A program made the position numbers and the translations under genes. A stretch of 64,000 nt of DNA. Origin: Paenibacillus bouchesdurhonensis (GTDB lineage: Bacteria > Bacillota > Bacilli > Paenibacillales > Paenibacillaceae). The stretch covers positions 207,648 through 271,647 of the forward strand of contig NZ_LT732547.1 in the NCBI RefSeq assembly GCF_900155685.1, written 5' to 3'. A model generated the notes under the pieces. That model was not told the origin of the DNA, did not search any database, and saw only the letters and a program-made list of their open reading frames with translations. This document shows, one piece after another, positions 33,798 to 42,568 of the stretch; within the stretch, counting starts at the first letter, position 1, and every line of letters begins with the position of its first letter.

Positions 33798-36239
33798 TTG
33801 GGGGAGACTGAACTGAATATGAGCAAGGTGAGCAATAACAAGGTGGATCCTAACAAGTTGACTAAGGCTAGGGGAAATAATAACAAGATCAATTTACTGA
33901 CCAAGCTATTGATTTCCTATTTGCTGGTGCTGCTGTTTCCGGTCATGATCATTGTGCTGTATTACTATCCGTATTCGGCGGAGGTGGTCAAAGAGAAGGA
34001 GATGGACTGGAACGCCCACATTACGGAGCAGTTCATGACGTCGATGGATACGTTCACGCGGTATGTGTACAATCTGCCGTTTGAGCTGGTGCAGAACCGG
34101 GAGTTCCGGTTGTATCAAGCCGAGGAGAGCGATTATCAGCGCGTCCTGATTGCGAATGAAATGAAAAAGTACAACGCGACCGATGCTTTTATATACAACA
34201 CCCTGCTGTATGTAAGAAGCAACGGTTATTTGTTCTCCAAAAGTGGAAGCGCATACAGTATGGAGGATATGGGGAAGCCGGGGGTTGGCTTTTATTATGA
34301 GAGCTGGCCTCATCAGGAACTGAGCGCGACGCTGAACACGCTGGATTCTCTCATGGTTCGGCCCGTAGAGGGGGTGCTGATTCCCGGTCATAACCGGGTA
34401 CGGATGCTGACCTTTCTGCAGCCGCTTCCGGTGGGCGGCACGAGTTCGCCTGGTGTGGTGATGATCATGGTTCGGGAGGATACGATTCTCCGCATGATGC
34501 GGTCGGTCTCGGAAGCGTATAAGGGGGACTTCTTTATTTTTGATGCGCAGGGACAGCCGCTCGTTGCCTCCAACGAGGCATTGGTTCAGAGCTCGGAGGA
34601 TTTACCACAGTTGATAAGTCGTATGGGAAAAGATAGCGGCCCGACCTCTAGCTCGATCTCAGGCTCGTCCTCCGGCATTCACCGGATCAACGGCGTGTCC
34701 TACCTCGTATCTTATTCAGTCTCGGATAAGAACGGCTGGAAGTATGTCAGCCTGCTCCCGGTGTCGGAATCGCTCCAGGGGCTGCGCGCGATTCAGCTTA
34801 ACACGATTCTGCTTGTCGGATGCATTCTGCTGCTTGAAGTGATTGTCATCTACGTCTCAATCCGCAAGAATTATCACCCGATCAAGCGTCTGGTCGAGTT
34901 CGCGGCAGGCTTGTTCGAGCCCCAGCAGCGCGGGCCGATGAACGAGATTGAAGCGATTCGCTATACGTTAAGCGGTCTATCTGCGGTCAACAGTCGGCTG
35001 GATGAAGAGGTGAAGGAGACGCTGCCGATCATGCGGGACAATATGCTGCTTGAGCTGGTCAATGGGCACTTCCTGACCGGGGAGCATATGCAGCGGGAAG
35101 CGGTGAAGGTCGGGGTAAGTCTGGACGGAGTCTGCCTGACGGTGGCGGTCATCTCCTGTGATTCCGAGACGGAGGAGACGAATCTCGTGCTGCTCTACTG
35201 CAAAAACCAAGAGAGCCAGTTGCCTGAAGGGGTTCAGGGTTATTTTTTCAAAAGCAATTACCATCATGAGATCGTGTTCGTCTGCTCCCATGGGGAGGAC
35301 TTCTCCGTTCAAGCGTATTTAGCCCGGCTGCAGGAGGAGCTCCAGGTACAATCGGGCTGGAAGACGATCATCGGCATCGGCGAGCCAGGGGAGACACCAG
35401 CAGAGGAGGCTCACTCCGAGGAAACTCACTCCAAGCAGACCCACGCTAACACTTGTACGTACATCCTCGATCCCAACTCGGCGCATGTTTCCTATTTGCA
35501 GGCGCTTCGTACGGTTGAGCAGCTGCGGCTGCGCCATACGAGCCCGATTCTGAGCTTTGCTGAGATCGAGACATCGCCGTCCGGTACGGTCTCGTATTTT
35601 GCCGAGCTGCTGCAGTCGCTGGAACTGGCGATTTTGAAGAACGAAGCGACTCTAGTGGAGTCGCTGATTGAGCGAATCGTTTGCTATCTGAGCAGCGATG
35701 GGCTGCCGCCGCATATGCTGCGCAGTGTGTATTTGAACACGGCTAGCGTCATTTTTAACGGGCTGCAGCGGTTCCGCCATGATGATCAGAGCCTGCTGCG
35801 TCTAACGGATGCGGCTTTCCAGCCCCGCTATACACTGGAGCAGATGACCGGGATTTTGCAGGAGAGCGGTGCCAAGCTGTGTGAGATGATTCGCGAAACG
35901 CTGCCGAAGGGACGCGCAGCTTCCCGCGAGGAGATTCTTGCGGTGATCGAAGACAAGGGGATGGATCCGAATTGCTCGCTGCAGCTGATGGCTGAGCATT
36001 TTGGCATGTCGGTCTCGAATTTCAGCCACCATTTCAAGAAGGAGATGGGCCAAAACTTCAAGGAATATATCGACCGTCTCAGAATACAGAGGTCGATCGG
36101 GCTGCTAAGGGAGAGCGAGGAGACGCTGGAGGGCATTGCAGCACAGGTCGGGTTCACGAATCCTTCAAGCTTCATCCGTTCTTTCAAAAAAATCGTCGGC
36201 ACCACGCCCGGCCAATACCGAAATACGCACAGAAGCTAA
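33798..36239 (+). CDS. Membrane-bound AraC-family regulator (sensor-HTH one-component type)
   Basis: 813 residues. A transmembrane helix (about 32-52, LLISYLLVLLFPVMIIVLYY) and a second one (about 334-355, LLVGCILLLEVIVIYVSI) enclose an extracytoplasmic domain of about 280 residues, probably Cache-like. A cytoplasmic region follows, and a C-terminal AraC double HTH ends the protein (SLQLMAEHFGMSVSNFSHHF, then LEGIAAQVGFTNPSSFIRSF and GTTPGQYR). Such proteins sense an external sugar and activate the adjacent ABC genes, here the binding protein and permeases at 36638-40222. Starts TTG 33798 (after AGGAAGGTGAG) and ATG 33819 (after GGGGGAG) are both reasonable. An acidic Glu/His/Thr-rich insert (AEEAHSEETHSKQTH) looks like a flexible linker. 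Confidence 0.93.
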   Translation: MGETELNMSKVSNNKVDPNKLTKARGNNNKINLLTKLLISYLLVLLFPVMIIVLYYYPYSAEVVKEKEMDWNAHITEQFMTSMDTFTRYVYNLPFELVQNREFRLYQAEESDYQRVLIANEMKKYNATDAFIYNTLLYVRSNGYLFSKSGSAYSMEDMGKPGVGFYYESWPHQELSATLNTLDSLMVRPVEGVLIPGHNRVRMLTFLQPLPVGGTSSPGVVMIMVREDTILRMMRSVSEAYKGDFFIFDAQGQPLVASNEALVQSSEDLPQLISRMGKDSGPTSSSISGSSSGIHRINGVSYLVSYSVSDKNGWKYVSLLPVSESLQGLRAIQLNTILLVGCILLLEVIVIYVSIRKNYHPIKRLVEFAAGLFEPQQRGPMNEIEAIRYTLSGLSAVNSRLDEEVKETLPIMRDNMLLELVNGHFLTGEHMQREAVKVGVSLDGVCLTVAVISCDSETEETNLVLLYCKNQESQLPEGVQGYFFKSNYHHEIVFVCSHGEDFSVQAYLARLQEELQVQSGWKTIIGIGEPGETPAEEAHSEETHSKQTHANTCTYILDPNSAHVSYLQALRTVEQLRLRHTSPILSFAEIETSPSGTVSYFAELLQSLELAILKNEATLVESLIERIVCYLSSDGLPPHMLRSVYLNTASVIFNGLQRFRHDDQSLLRLTDAAFQPRYTLEQMTGILQESGAKLCEMIRETLPKGRAASREEILAVIEDKGMDPNCSLQLMAEHFGMSVSNFSHHFKKEMGQNFKEYIDRLRIQRSIGLLRESEETLEGIAAQVGFTNPSSFIRSFKKIVGTTPGQYRNTHRS

Positions 36240-36637
36240 GCTCTGTTTCATCAGAAGGATGTCATGGCAAGATGCGGTATGACCGACAACCATCCAAGCA
36301 TGCCCGGATCCGCACCGTCCGCAAAAGGAGCAGCGCGCACGATGCAGCTCTCCACCAACTGGGCAGTATGCTGTTACCGGGTCGCCTGCATACTGCCATC
36401 GCAATGGGCATTTTTTGAACATCTACAAAATTTGAATATGGTCTGGAACGGCCGGGAACAACCGTCTTACCAAGTGCTTTGTTAAGCGCTTTCAAAAAAT
36501 GAAGACCCGCACAAAATCTGTCCATTTACGCGGCGTGCATCTCCCATTACAGTCTAAGGTGCCTGCGAAGCCAGGCGAAGCAGTGGTAGCGATCCGCAGG
36601 GATCGGCCGCCCATAACAAAAACGTGGAGGTAGGGAT
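36240..36637. other. Promoter region of the 36.6-40.2 kb ABC operon
   Basis: 398 bp without a credible gene; the open frames here lack ribosome-binding sites and recognisable features. It contains a cre-like palindrome listed separately, and the CGTGGAGG ribosome-binding site of the next gene at its end. Confidence 0.45.
36479..36496. promoter_or_regulatory. cre-like catabolite-control site candidate
   Basis: TTGTTAAGCGCTTTCAAA has the AAGCGCTT core of CcpA sites and close to the consensus outer bases, with a one-base offset on one arm. It lies about 140 bp before the binding-protein gene. Catabolite control of a sugar transporter would fit, but the match is imperfect. Confidence 0.4.
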
Positions 36638-38251
36638 ATGCGGAAAAAGGTAACCGTTTTCACGTCAATCATCTTCATCACGGTCATACTACTGTCAGGG
36701 TGCGGTTCAGGGGGAGAGAGCAAGTCCGCAGGAAAAACGCCCGGGAATGCTTCCGGGGAGAAGGTGAAGCTGACGGCGATTATGACGAAGCATCCATTGA
36801 CTAAGCCATTAGCCGAAATGGAGTGGCTGCAGCAGGTGGAGGATGCCGCCGGAGTGGAAATTGAGTGGCAGGAGATTACCGCCGATTGGGGGCAAAAGAA
36901 AGGTACGATGCTAGCGAGCGGCGATATCCCGGATCTGTTCATTGGGCCGAACGTCATTACGGATGCTGATTTTGCCCAGTTCCAAGGGCTGTTCCAGGAT
37001 CTGTCCGGTATGCTCGATCAGGCGCCGAACGTGCAGAACATGTTCAACGAGAAGCCGGAGACGAAGCTGATTGCCATGCAGCCGGACGGCAAAATTTACG
37101 GCCTCCCAAAATATCAGCGGTTCTGGCCAGCCTCGGCTAGCAGGCAGTTCATTAATCAGAAGTGGCTGGATGAGCTGGGTCTGGATATGCCGACGACCTG
37201 GGATGAGCTGTATGACGTGCTCGTCGCGTTCAAAGAGAAGGACGCCAATGGCAACGGTGATCCGAAGGACGAGATCCCGATGGATTGGCCGGGCGGCATT
37301 GGCGGGTACTTCAACCCGGCTGTGCTTCTGGGCAGTATGGGGATTACGCTGTCGGAAGGCAATGGGCAAGGCTATTTCGTGGAGAATGGTCAGGTCAAGA
37401 ATTTTCTGATCGACGAGCGCTACAAGACGATGGTGGCTTTTCTGAACAAGCTGTACAAGGCCGGACTGATCAATCCCGAAGTTTTTACGCATGACTATAC
37501 CAAATATCAATCGATCGCTCGCGGCGAAGGGGATACGGCCAAGGTCGGCTTCACTTGGGGCTGGGTGGCCTCTGACCGATTTGGGGAGCAGCTGGCTTCG
37601 CAATATGCATCCATGCCTCCGCTGAAGGTCTCGGCGGATTATACCGGGGAGCTCTCCTGGAGCTATGACCATTATTCTCTGAACTACGGCACGAATCACA
37701 TCGTGATGTCAGCGAAGACCAAGCATAAGGAAGCGGCCATACGGTTTATCAACGAGTTGTACGATCAGAAGGTGGGGATGCAGGTGCTGTTCGGCTCAAT
37801 TGGCCCGAATATCCAGGATAACGGGGACGGCACATATACCGTTCTGCCTCCAGCCAACCCGGAGATGGATCCCGGTACCTGGAAATGGACATCGACGATG
37901 GCGGATAACGGCGCTTTTTATATCCCGGACGATTTACAGCTGACGCTCGGCAAAGACATGCAGGAGGTGCTCGGCCAATCCGAGCCTTTGGAGGAAGCGC
38001 TGAAGGTGGATATGGACAAGGATGTTTTTCCCGGCCTGTTTATTAAATACTCGACGATGGACAACAACACGATGAATCTGAACAACACGAACATTATGAA
38101 CCTGGCCGAGTCCAGCTTTGCCAAGTGGGTGACCAAGGGCGGCATCGAGGCGGAATGGGATGCGTACGTGAAGGAGGCCCAGAAGGCCGGTATCACCAAG
38201 AATCTGGAGATCATGCAGAAATACTACGAAGAATACAACAGCAAGAAATGA
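36638..38251 (+). CDS. ABC transporter solute-binding lipoprotein (LipO/YtcQ-like)
   Basis: 537 residues. Signal peptide II with lipobox LSGC (ITVILLSGCGSGG), a Gly/Ser linker, then the long binding-protein type that accompanies LplB/YtcP permeases: EWLQQVEDAAGVEIEWQEIT, SGDIPDLFIG, GKIYGLPKYQRF, FINQKWLDELGLDMPTTWDE, and a calcium-site-like DANGNGDPKDEIP. These capture oligosaccharides such as pectin or xylan fragments in related bacteria; the ligand here is unknown. It is the first gene of a three-gene operon and lies downstream of a sensor-AraC gene. Confidence 0.94.
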   Translation: MRKKVTVFTSIIFITVILLSGCGSGGESKSAGKTPGNASGEKVKLTAIMTKHPLTKPLAEMEWLQQVEDAAGVEIEWQEITADWGQKKGTMLASGDIPDLFIGPNVITDADFAQFQGLFQDLSGMLDQAPNVQNMFNEKPETKLIAMQPDGKIYGLPKYQRFWPASASRQFINQKWLDELGLDMPTTWDELYDVLVAFKEKDANGNGDPKDEIPMDWPGGIGGYFNPAVLLGSMGITLSEGNGQGYFVENGQVKNFLIDERYKTMVAFLNKLYKAGLINPEVFTHDYTKYQSIARGEGDTAKVGFTWGWVASDRFGEQLASQYASMPPLKVSADYTGELSWSYDHYSLNYGTNHIVMSAKTKHKEAAIRFINELYDQKVGMQVLFGSIGPNIQDNGDGTYTVLPPANPEMDPGTWKWTSTMADNGAFYIPDDLQLTLGKDMQEVLGQSEPLEEALKVDMDKDVFPGLFIKYSTMDNNTMNLNNTNIMNLAESSFAKWVTKGGIEAEWDAYVKEAQKAGITKNLEIMQKYYEEYNSKK

Positions 38252-38262
38252 GGGGGGATCAT

Positions 38263-39177
38263 ATGCGGGCCCGCAAAGGATTGCTTTCAGCCGTAACGCG
38301 CGACTATCAACTCTGGATTATGATCCTCCCGGCGATTATCGTCATTCTAATCTTCAATTATATTCCGATGTATGGGATTCAGCTTGCTTTTCGCGACTAT
38401 GATTTCAGCAAGGGGTTGACCGGGGGCGAGTGGCGGGGGCTGGCGTATTTTCAGCAATTCATCGACAGTTATCTGTTCACCGACTTGATGAGGAACACTT
38501 TTCTGATCAGCTTGGCAAGCCTTGTGCTTGGATTTCCGGCTCCGATCATTCTGGCCTTGATCCTCAATCAAATTCGGCGCAAAAAAATGAAGCAGCTCAT
38601 GCAGACGACTGTGTATTTGCCGCATTTTATCTCCGTGATCGTGCTGGTCGGTATGCTTAATGTGCTGCTGTCGGCGGAGACTGGCGTCGTCGGTCATCTG
38701 ATGAAAGCGATCGGACTGGGGCATATCAACCTGCTGGCCTCGACCGGAACCTTTATTCCGGTGTACGTGCTTTCGGATATTTGGCAGCACTGCGGCTGGA
38801 ACAGCATTATTTACCTTGCTGCCTTGTCCACGGTCGATCCACAGCTCTATGACGCGGCCCGAATCGACGGCGCTAGTCGGTGGCAGACGATCCGCTATGT
38901 TGATATCCCGGCGCTCGTCCCGACGATCATCATTTTGTTCATTCTCAGCATGGGCAACATTCTCAGTACCGGCTTTGAGAAAATATTTCTGATGCAAAAT
39001 GCGCTCAATCTCCCGGTGTCCGAGGTCATCGCTACCTATGTGTACAAGATCGGGATCGTCTCCAATCAGTTCAGCCTGGCCTCGGCCATCGGCCTGTTCA
39101 ATACGCTGATTAACTTCGTCTTCCTGTTCGCCATGAACACTATTTCGAAGCGGGTATCCGAGACGAGCCTATTCTAA
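38263..39177 (+). CDS. ABC sugar permease, LplB type
   Basis: 304 residues from the ATG at 38263 (MRARKGLLSAVTRDYQLWIM), which follows GGGGGGATC 11 nt after the binding-protein stop. Six membrane segments begin at IMILPAIIVILIFNYIPMYG. The EAA-like ATPase-contact loop is LYDAARIDGASRWQTIRYVD. The end FAMNTISKRVSETSLF is typical of LplB. It forms the translocation channel with the next gene; the ATPase is not encoded here and is probably a shared MsmX-type protein. Confidence 0.94.
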   Translation: MRARKGLLSAVTRDYQLWIMILPAIIVILIFNYIPMYGIQLAFRDYDFSKGLTGGEWRGLAYFQQFIDSYLFTDLMRNTFLISLASLVLGFPAPIILALILNQIRRKKMKQLMQTTVYLPHFISVIVLVGMLNVLLSAETGVVGHLMKAIGLGHINLLASTGTFIPVYVLSDIWQHCGWNSIIYLAALSTVDPQLYDAARIDGASRWQTIRYVDIPALVPTIIILFILSMGNILSTGFEKIFLMQNALNLPVSEVIATYVYKIGIVSNQFSLASAIGLFNTLINFVFLFAMNTISKRVSETSLF

Positions 39178-39202
39178 AGCTTAGGAGGAAGGAGGAACCC
39201 CT

Positions 39203-40222
39203 ATGAAACCTACACATAAGCGTAATAGTGGAACCGATATCGAACTTACTCGAACGGGCCGCCATGGAGCTGGGTTAAGCGCCCATAGCACCGGGCCAAG
39301 TATTCGTGGAACCCGGCCGCCTACCAACGGAGCCCGCCCGCGCCTCAATGGCAAAGAGCTGGCCTTCCAAATCACGCTGGGGCTGCTGTGCACCTTTATT
39401 TTCCTGATTATCGTTTATCCGCTGTATTTCATCGTGATCGCTTCCTTCAGCGATTCCACACTCGTAGCGACGGGCAAGGTATGGCTGTTTCCGAAAAACA
39501 TCAGCTTTTTCGGGTACCAGGAAATTTTCAAGGATATGCGGATCTGGACGGGCTACCGGAATACGGTGTTCTACACCCTGTTCGGCACCTTGGTCAACAT
39601 GCTGTTCACGCTGCCAGCCGCGTATGTGCTGTCCCGGCGGGAGTTTCGGGCGAGGAAGGTCATTATGTTTCTGTTCGTGGTGACGATGTTCTTCAACGGT
39701 GGCCTTATTCCGACCTACTTGCTGATGAAGGATTTGCATCTGACGAATACGATTTGGGTGTTCATTATCCCGTTCTGCGTCAACGTGTTCTATTTGATTA
39801 TCGCCCGGACGTTCTTCGAAAGCTCGCTGCCGCAGGAGCTGTACGAGGCGGCGGTGATGGACGGCTGCTCGCACTTCACCTTTTTCTTCAAGGTGGCGCT
39901 GCCGCTCTCGAAGGCGATGATCTCCGTGATCGGTCTCTATTATTTGGTCGGGCATTGGAACGATTTCTTTACCGCGCTGATCTATATCCGCAATAACAAT
40001 CTGCAGCCACTGCAAATTATTTTGCGGGACATCCTGCTGTCCAATCAGGTGTTTGCCAACGGGGCGGGTACCGGGGGAGACGCGGGAGGCTATGCGCAAA
40101 GATATGCTGACCAGATAAAATACGGCGTCATTATCGTGTCCACGCTGCCGATTCTGGTGATCTATCCGTTTATCCAGAAATATTTTGAGAAGGGTGTCAT
40201 GATCGGTTCAATCAAGGGGTGA
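39203..40222 (+). CDS. ABC sugar permease, YtcP/LplC type
   Basis: 339 residues with six membrane segments, the first FQITLGLLCTFIFLIIVYPL. The EAA-like loop is LPQELYEAAVMDGCSHFTFF, and the C-terminus (YFEKGVMIGSIKG) is the usual signature. Odd: about 50 extra N-terminal residues rich in Arg, Gly and Thr with repeated TGP/TRP motifs, absent from typical homologues and probably a cytoplasmic tail. GGAGGAAGGAGG precedes the ATG, 25 nt after the partner permease. A hairpin at 40357-40406 ends the operon. Confidence 0.93.
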   Translation: MKPTHKRNSGTDIELTRTGRHGAGLSAHSTGPSIRGTRPPTNGARPRLNGKELAFQITLGLLCTFIFLIIVYPLYFIVIASFSDSTLVATGKVWLFPKNISFFGYQEIFKDMRIWTGYRNTVFYTLFGTLVNMLFTLPAAYVLSRREFRARKVIMFLFVVTMFFNGGLIPTYLLMKDLHLTNTIWVFIIPFCVNVFYLIIARTFFESSLPQELYEAAVMDGCSHFTFFFKVALPLSKAMISVIGLYYLVGHWNDFFTALIYIRNNNLQPLQIILRDILLSNQVFANGAGTGGDAGGYAQRYADQIKYGVIIVSTLPILVIYPFIQKYFEKGVMIGSIKG

Positions 40223-40356
40223 CCTTGCAGGGGCAGGAGCAGGGAAAAGTGAGAGAGACCTAGAAGGGCTCGGCGGAACCCGAAAGATTCCGTAAGATCC
40301 CGGCAGAACCCGGAAGACCCGGGGAAGTGTTGTACAGCATCGGGCTTATGCATAAC

Positions 40357-40406
40357 AAATACCGTCCAATTCGGCAGCACTATGCGGTCGTTGGGCGGTA
40401 TTTTGG
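40357..40406 (+). terminator. Terminator of the 36.6-40.2 kb ABC operon (repeat family copy 1)
   Basis: AAATACCGTCCAA (40357-40369) pairs with TTGGGCGGTATTT (40391-40403), with inner GC pairs and trailing Ts. The same sequence motif recurs at 40952-41000 and, weaker, at 51206-51259. Confidence 0.75.
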
Positions 40407-40524
40407 TGTTAAAACAGAGGAGGATCGTAAGTTTAAAAAAACCATCACACGCAAGCGTTCCAGGCCTCCGGCCCTTGTGTTACTCTTAATGAATAGAAAG
40501 TAATATCATTAGGAGGTTAGAATT

Positions 40525-40899
40525 ATGGCTGAGACACGTCATATACTCGAGTGGACGTTGGTTTCCGAGTGTCCGATTCCCCCGGATGTAAGCAGCTTGC
40601 TCGTTCCTGGAGAAGAAGCAGTAGCTGCCTATAAAACGTTTCGGGACAGCGCTATTTTTACCAACAAACGGTTAATTGTCAGGGATGCACAGGGGTTTTC
40701 GGGCAAGAAGGTCGAGATCTACTCGCTACCTTACTCTTCAATTGATATGTGGTCTACAGAGAATGCCGGAGGGTTTCTGGATATGAACGCAGAGGTCGAA
40801 CTGTGGACGCGTGCGGGTCATATTAAGGTGAAGCTGCAGAAGGGTGTCGATATCCGCCGATTCGACATGCTTATCGCTCATGCGCTTTTAACAAAGTAA
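40525..40899 (+). CDS. Bacterial PH-domain protein
   Basis: 124 residues. PGEEAVAAYKTFRDSAIFTN, then KRLIVRDAQG and VEIYSLPYSSIDMWSTENAG, match the bPH_1 fold (strand pair with a 'F/W.TNKRL' hairpin and Y-S-I). The end is a helix (DIRRFDMLIAHALLT). The role is unknown; such proteins may act as small membrane- or protein-associated adaptors. Ribosome-binding site AGGAGG, start ATG. It is flanked by two terminators, so it is monocistronic. Confidence 0.85.
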   Translation: MAETRHILEWTLVSECPIPPDVSSLLVPGEEAVAAYKTFRDSAIFTNKRLIVRDAQGFSGKKVEIYSLPYSSIDMWSTENAGGFLDMNAEVELWTRAGHIKVKLQKGVDIRRFDMLIAHALLTK

Positions 40900-40951
40900 G
40901 CCCGAGCAAGTCTTGTTCCTTATCTTAAGTACATAATTAGCTTTATACTGC

Positions 40952-41000
40952 AAAAATACCGTCCAATGGCAGAAAATGCAGCCGTTGGGTGGTATTTTTC
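40952..41000 (+). terminator. Terminator after the PH-domain gene (repeat family copy 2)
   Basis: AAAAATACCGTCCAA (40952-40966) pairs with TTGGGTGGTATTTTT (40985-40999); the stem is closed by GGCAG/ATGC bases and ends in a T run. Confidence 0.8.
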
Positions 41001-41075
41001 ATGTTCACCATAATAAAAGCATGAAGAATAATTACAATAACCATAATATTCATTGCAAATGTATATGTACAGGCT

Positions 41076-41120
41076 TTGACAAAAGGTAACTAGTTGCATA
41101 TTATATATGTAACCAGTTAC
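41076..41120 (+). promoter_or_regulatory. marR promoter overlapped by its own operator
   Basis: TTGACA (41076-41081), a 17-bp spacer and TATTAT (41099-41104) form a near-perfect vegetative promoter. An inverted repeat of GTAACTAGTTGCATA (41086-41100) and TATGTAACCAGTTAC (41106-41120) matches at 13 of 15 positions and covers spacer and -10. MarR proteins typically repress this way, so autoregulation of the downstream pair is likely. Confidence 0.8.
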
Positions 41121-41144
41121 CTTTTTGATGCGGAGGGATTTATA

Positions 41145-41609
41145 TTGATCGATATGGAGAAGCAGGCCTATATTTTTGGTGGCATTCTTACTCTGGCGAA
41201 CCGGCTGCAGGCGCTAGGCGACAAGCTGGATGAGAATATGACGCTGAAGCAGTGGCTGTTCATCGCGGTGATCTCGAAGCTTGAACAGCCGGCTCCAACG
41301 ATAAGCGAAGTGGCCAAGGTGACCGGGCACTCCCGGCAAAATGTGAAGAAAATGGCGGCCCTGCTAGAGAAACAGGGCTTCGTAGCGCTAACGAAAGATG
41401 AGCGGGATGCGAGAATCGTCAGAATTCACCTCACGCCTAAATGTATCGCTTATTTCCAGAACAGAAGCGGCAAAGAGGAAAGGTTCATGTCCAGCTTATT
41501 CAACGCTTTTGATCACAAACTGACGGATGGGCTGTACGAAGGAATGATGAAGCTGGCTGACAATGTGAATAGAATGGAGAATGCGCGGGATGAGAAGGAA
41601 AGGGGGTAA
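41145..41609 (+). CDS. MarR-family transcriptional regulator
   Basis: 154 residues. A winged HTH (PTISEVAKVTGHSRQNVKKM, then LLEKQGFVALTKDERDARIV) is flanked by dimerisation helices. The TTG at 41145 (MIDMEKQAYIFGG) is chosen because GGAGGG precedes it; the ATG at 41094 would begin inside the promoter. It probably represses itself and the following DUF6544-like gene. The inducer is unknown. Confidence 0.9.
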   Translation: MIDMEKQAYIFGGILTLANRLQALGDKLDENMTLKQWLFIAVISKLEQPAPTISEVAKVTGHSRQNVKKMAALLEKQGFVALTKDERDARIVRIHLTPKCIAYFQNRSGKEERFMSSLFNAFDHKLTDGLYEGMMKLADNVNRMENARDEKERG

Positions 41610-41616
41610 GAGACGC

Positions 41617-42465
41617 ATGTGGATGATCGTGGTGATTTTAGCAGTAATTGCAGCTGGAATTCTTGTCTTTTTTAACTTACCTTATTCTGTCACTAGAGCC
41701 CAATTCTCGAAGACCGTTACGGAGCAGATGGCTGCCTCCCCAGCTAATTCAGCTTCGGATGATATGTTTACGTTGGAGGAAATTCAGGAATTACCGGAGC
41801 CTGTCCGAAAATATTTCGAATACAGCGGATATATCGGCACTCCAAAAATGTCTTACATGAAAGCCGCCTTCAAAGATGTCGATTTCATCATGTCGCCGGA
41901 TAAGTCGGCGATCCGAATCGATTACACGCAGTATAACTTCGTTCACGAGCCTGTAAGGCTTGCTTATATTGATACGTCGATGTACGGCATCCCGTTCGAA
42001 GGGCTTGACTCATATGTCGATGGTCATGGCGGCATGAAAGGAGTTCTCGGCAAAATCATCCCTTTATTTCATCAGACAGGAGAGGCGATGAATCGAGCTT
42101 GTCTGGTCACCTTCCTCTCAGAATCTTTGGTCATGCCTAATGCGGCCCTACAAGACTACATCACCTGGGAAGCCGTGGATGTTACCCGAGCCAAAGCAAC
42201 GATTACCTATAAAGGCATATCGGCCAGCGGGATATTTACTTTCAGCGACAGCGGGCAGCTGCTGACCTTTACGACGGAAGACAGGTCGATCATATCTGCC
42301 GACGGAACCGTTCAGCAGGTGGCATGGTCGGCTTTATTTAACGATTACAAGACCATTGGGGGCATCAAGCAGCCGACTCATTTGCAAGCCGTCTGGAATT
42401 ATGAGCAAGGCGACCTCGTTTATTTTGACGGAGAAAACTTTACGATGGAGTATCATCCCTATTGA
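41617..42465 (+). CDS. DUF6544-like membrane-anchored protein
   Basis: 282 residues from the ATG at 41617 (MWMIVVILAVIAAGILVFF) with AAGGGGG upstream, inside the marR end. There is one N-terminal transmembrane helix, then an extracytoplasmic beta-rich domain: LPEPVRKYFEYSGYIG, FKDVDFIMSPDKSAIRIDYT, ITWEAVDVTRAKATITYKGI, and a C-terminal GGIKQPTHLQAVWNYEQGD. This layout fits the DUF6544 group. It has no known enzyme motif. It is cotranscribed with marR, so it probably responds to the same signal. Confidence 0.75.
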   Translation: MWMIVVILAVIAAGILVFFNLPYSVTRAQFSKTVTEQMAASPANSASDDMFTLEEIQELPEPVRKYFEYSGYIGTPKMSYMKAAFKDVDFIMSPDKSAIRIDYTQYNFVHEPVRLAYIDTSMYGIPFEGLDSYVDGHGGMKGVLGKIIPLFHQTGEAMNRACLVTFLSESLVMPNAALQDYITWEAVDVTRAKATITYKGISASGIFTFSDSGQLLTFTTEDRSIISADGTVQQVAWSALFNDYKTIGGIKQPTHLQAVWNYEQGDLVYFDGENFTMEYHPY

Positions 42466-42568
42466 CGACCCTTAGCTAGTGAGTTTATTTTTGGCAGACT
42501 TCAGTCCGTATGTTCGACATTTAAAAAAAGCAAGCCCCTGTTCTCATAGGTTATATGCTTCCATCATA

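Noticed and set aside
36264-36485. Small gene before the ABC operon
   Set aside because: No ribosome-binding site and an unlikely composition; it lies in the promoter region.
39388-39996. Second gene overlapping the YtcP-type permease
   Set aside because: It is an alternate frame of the permease gene with no start signal; the permease frame has all expected motifs.
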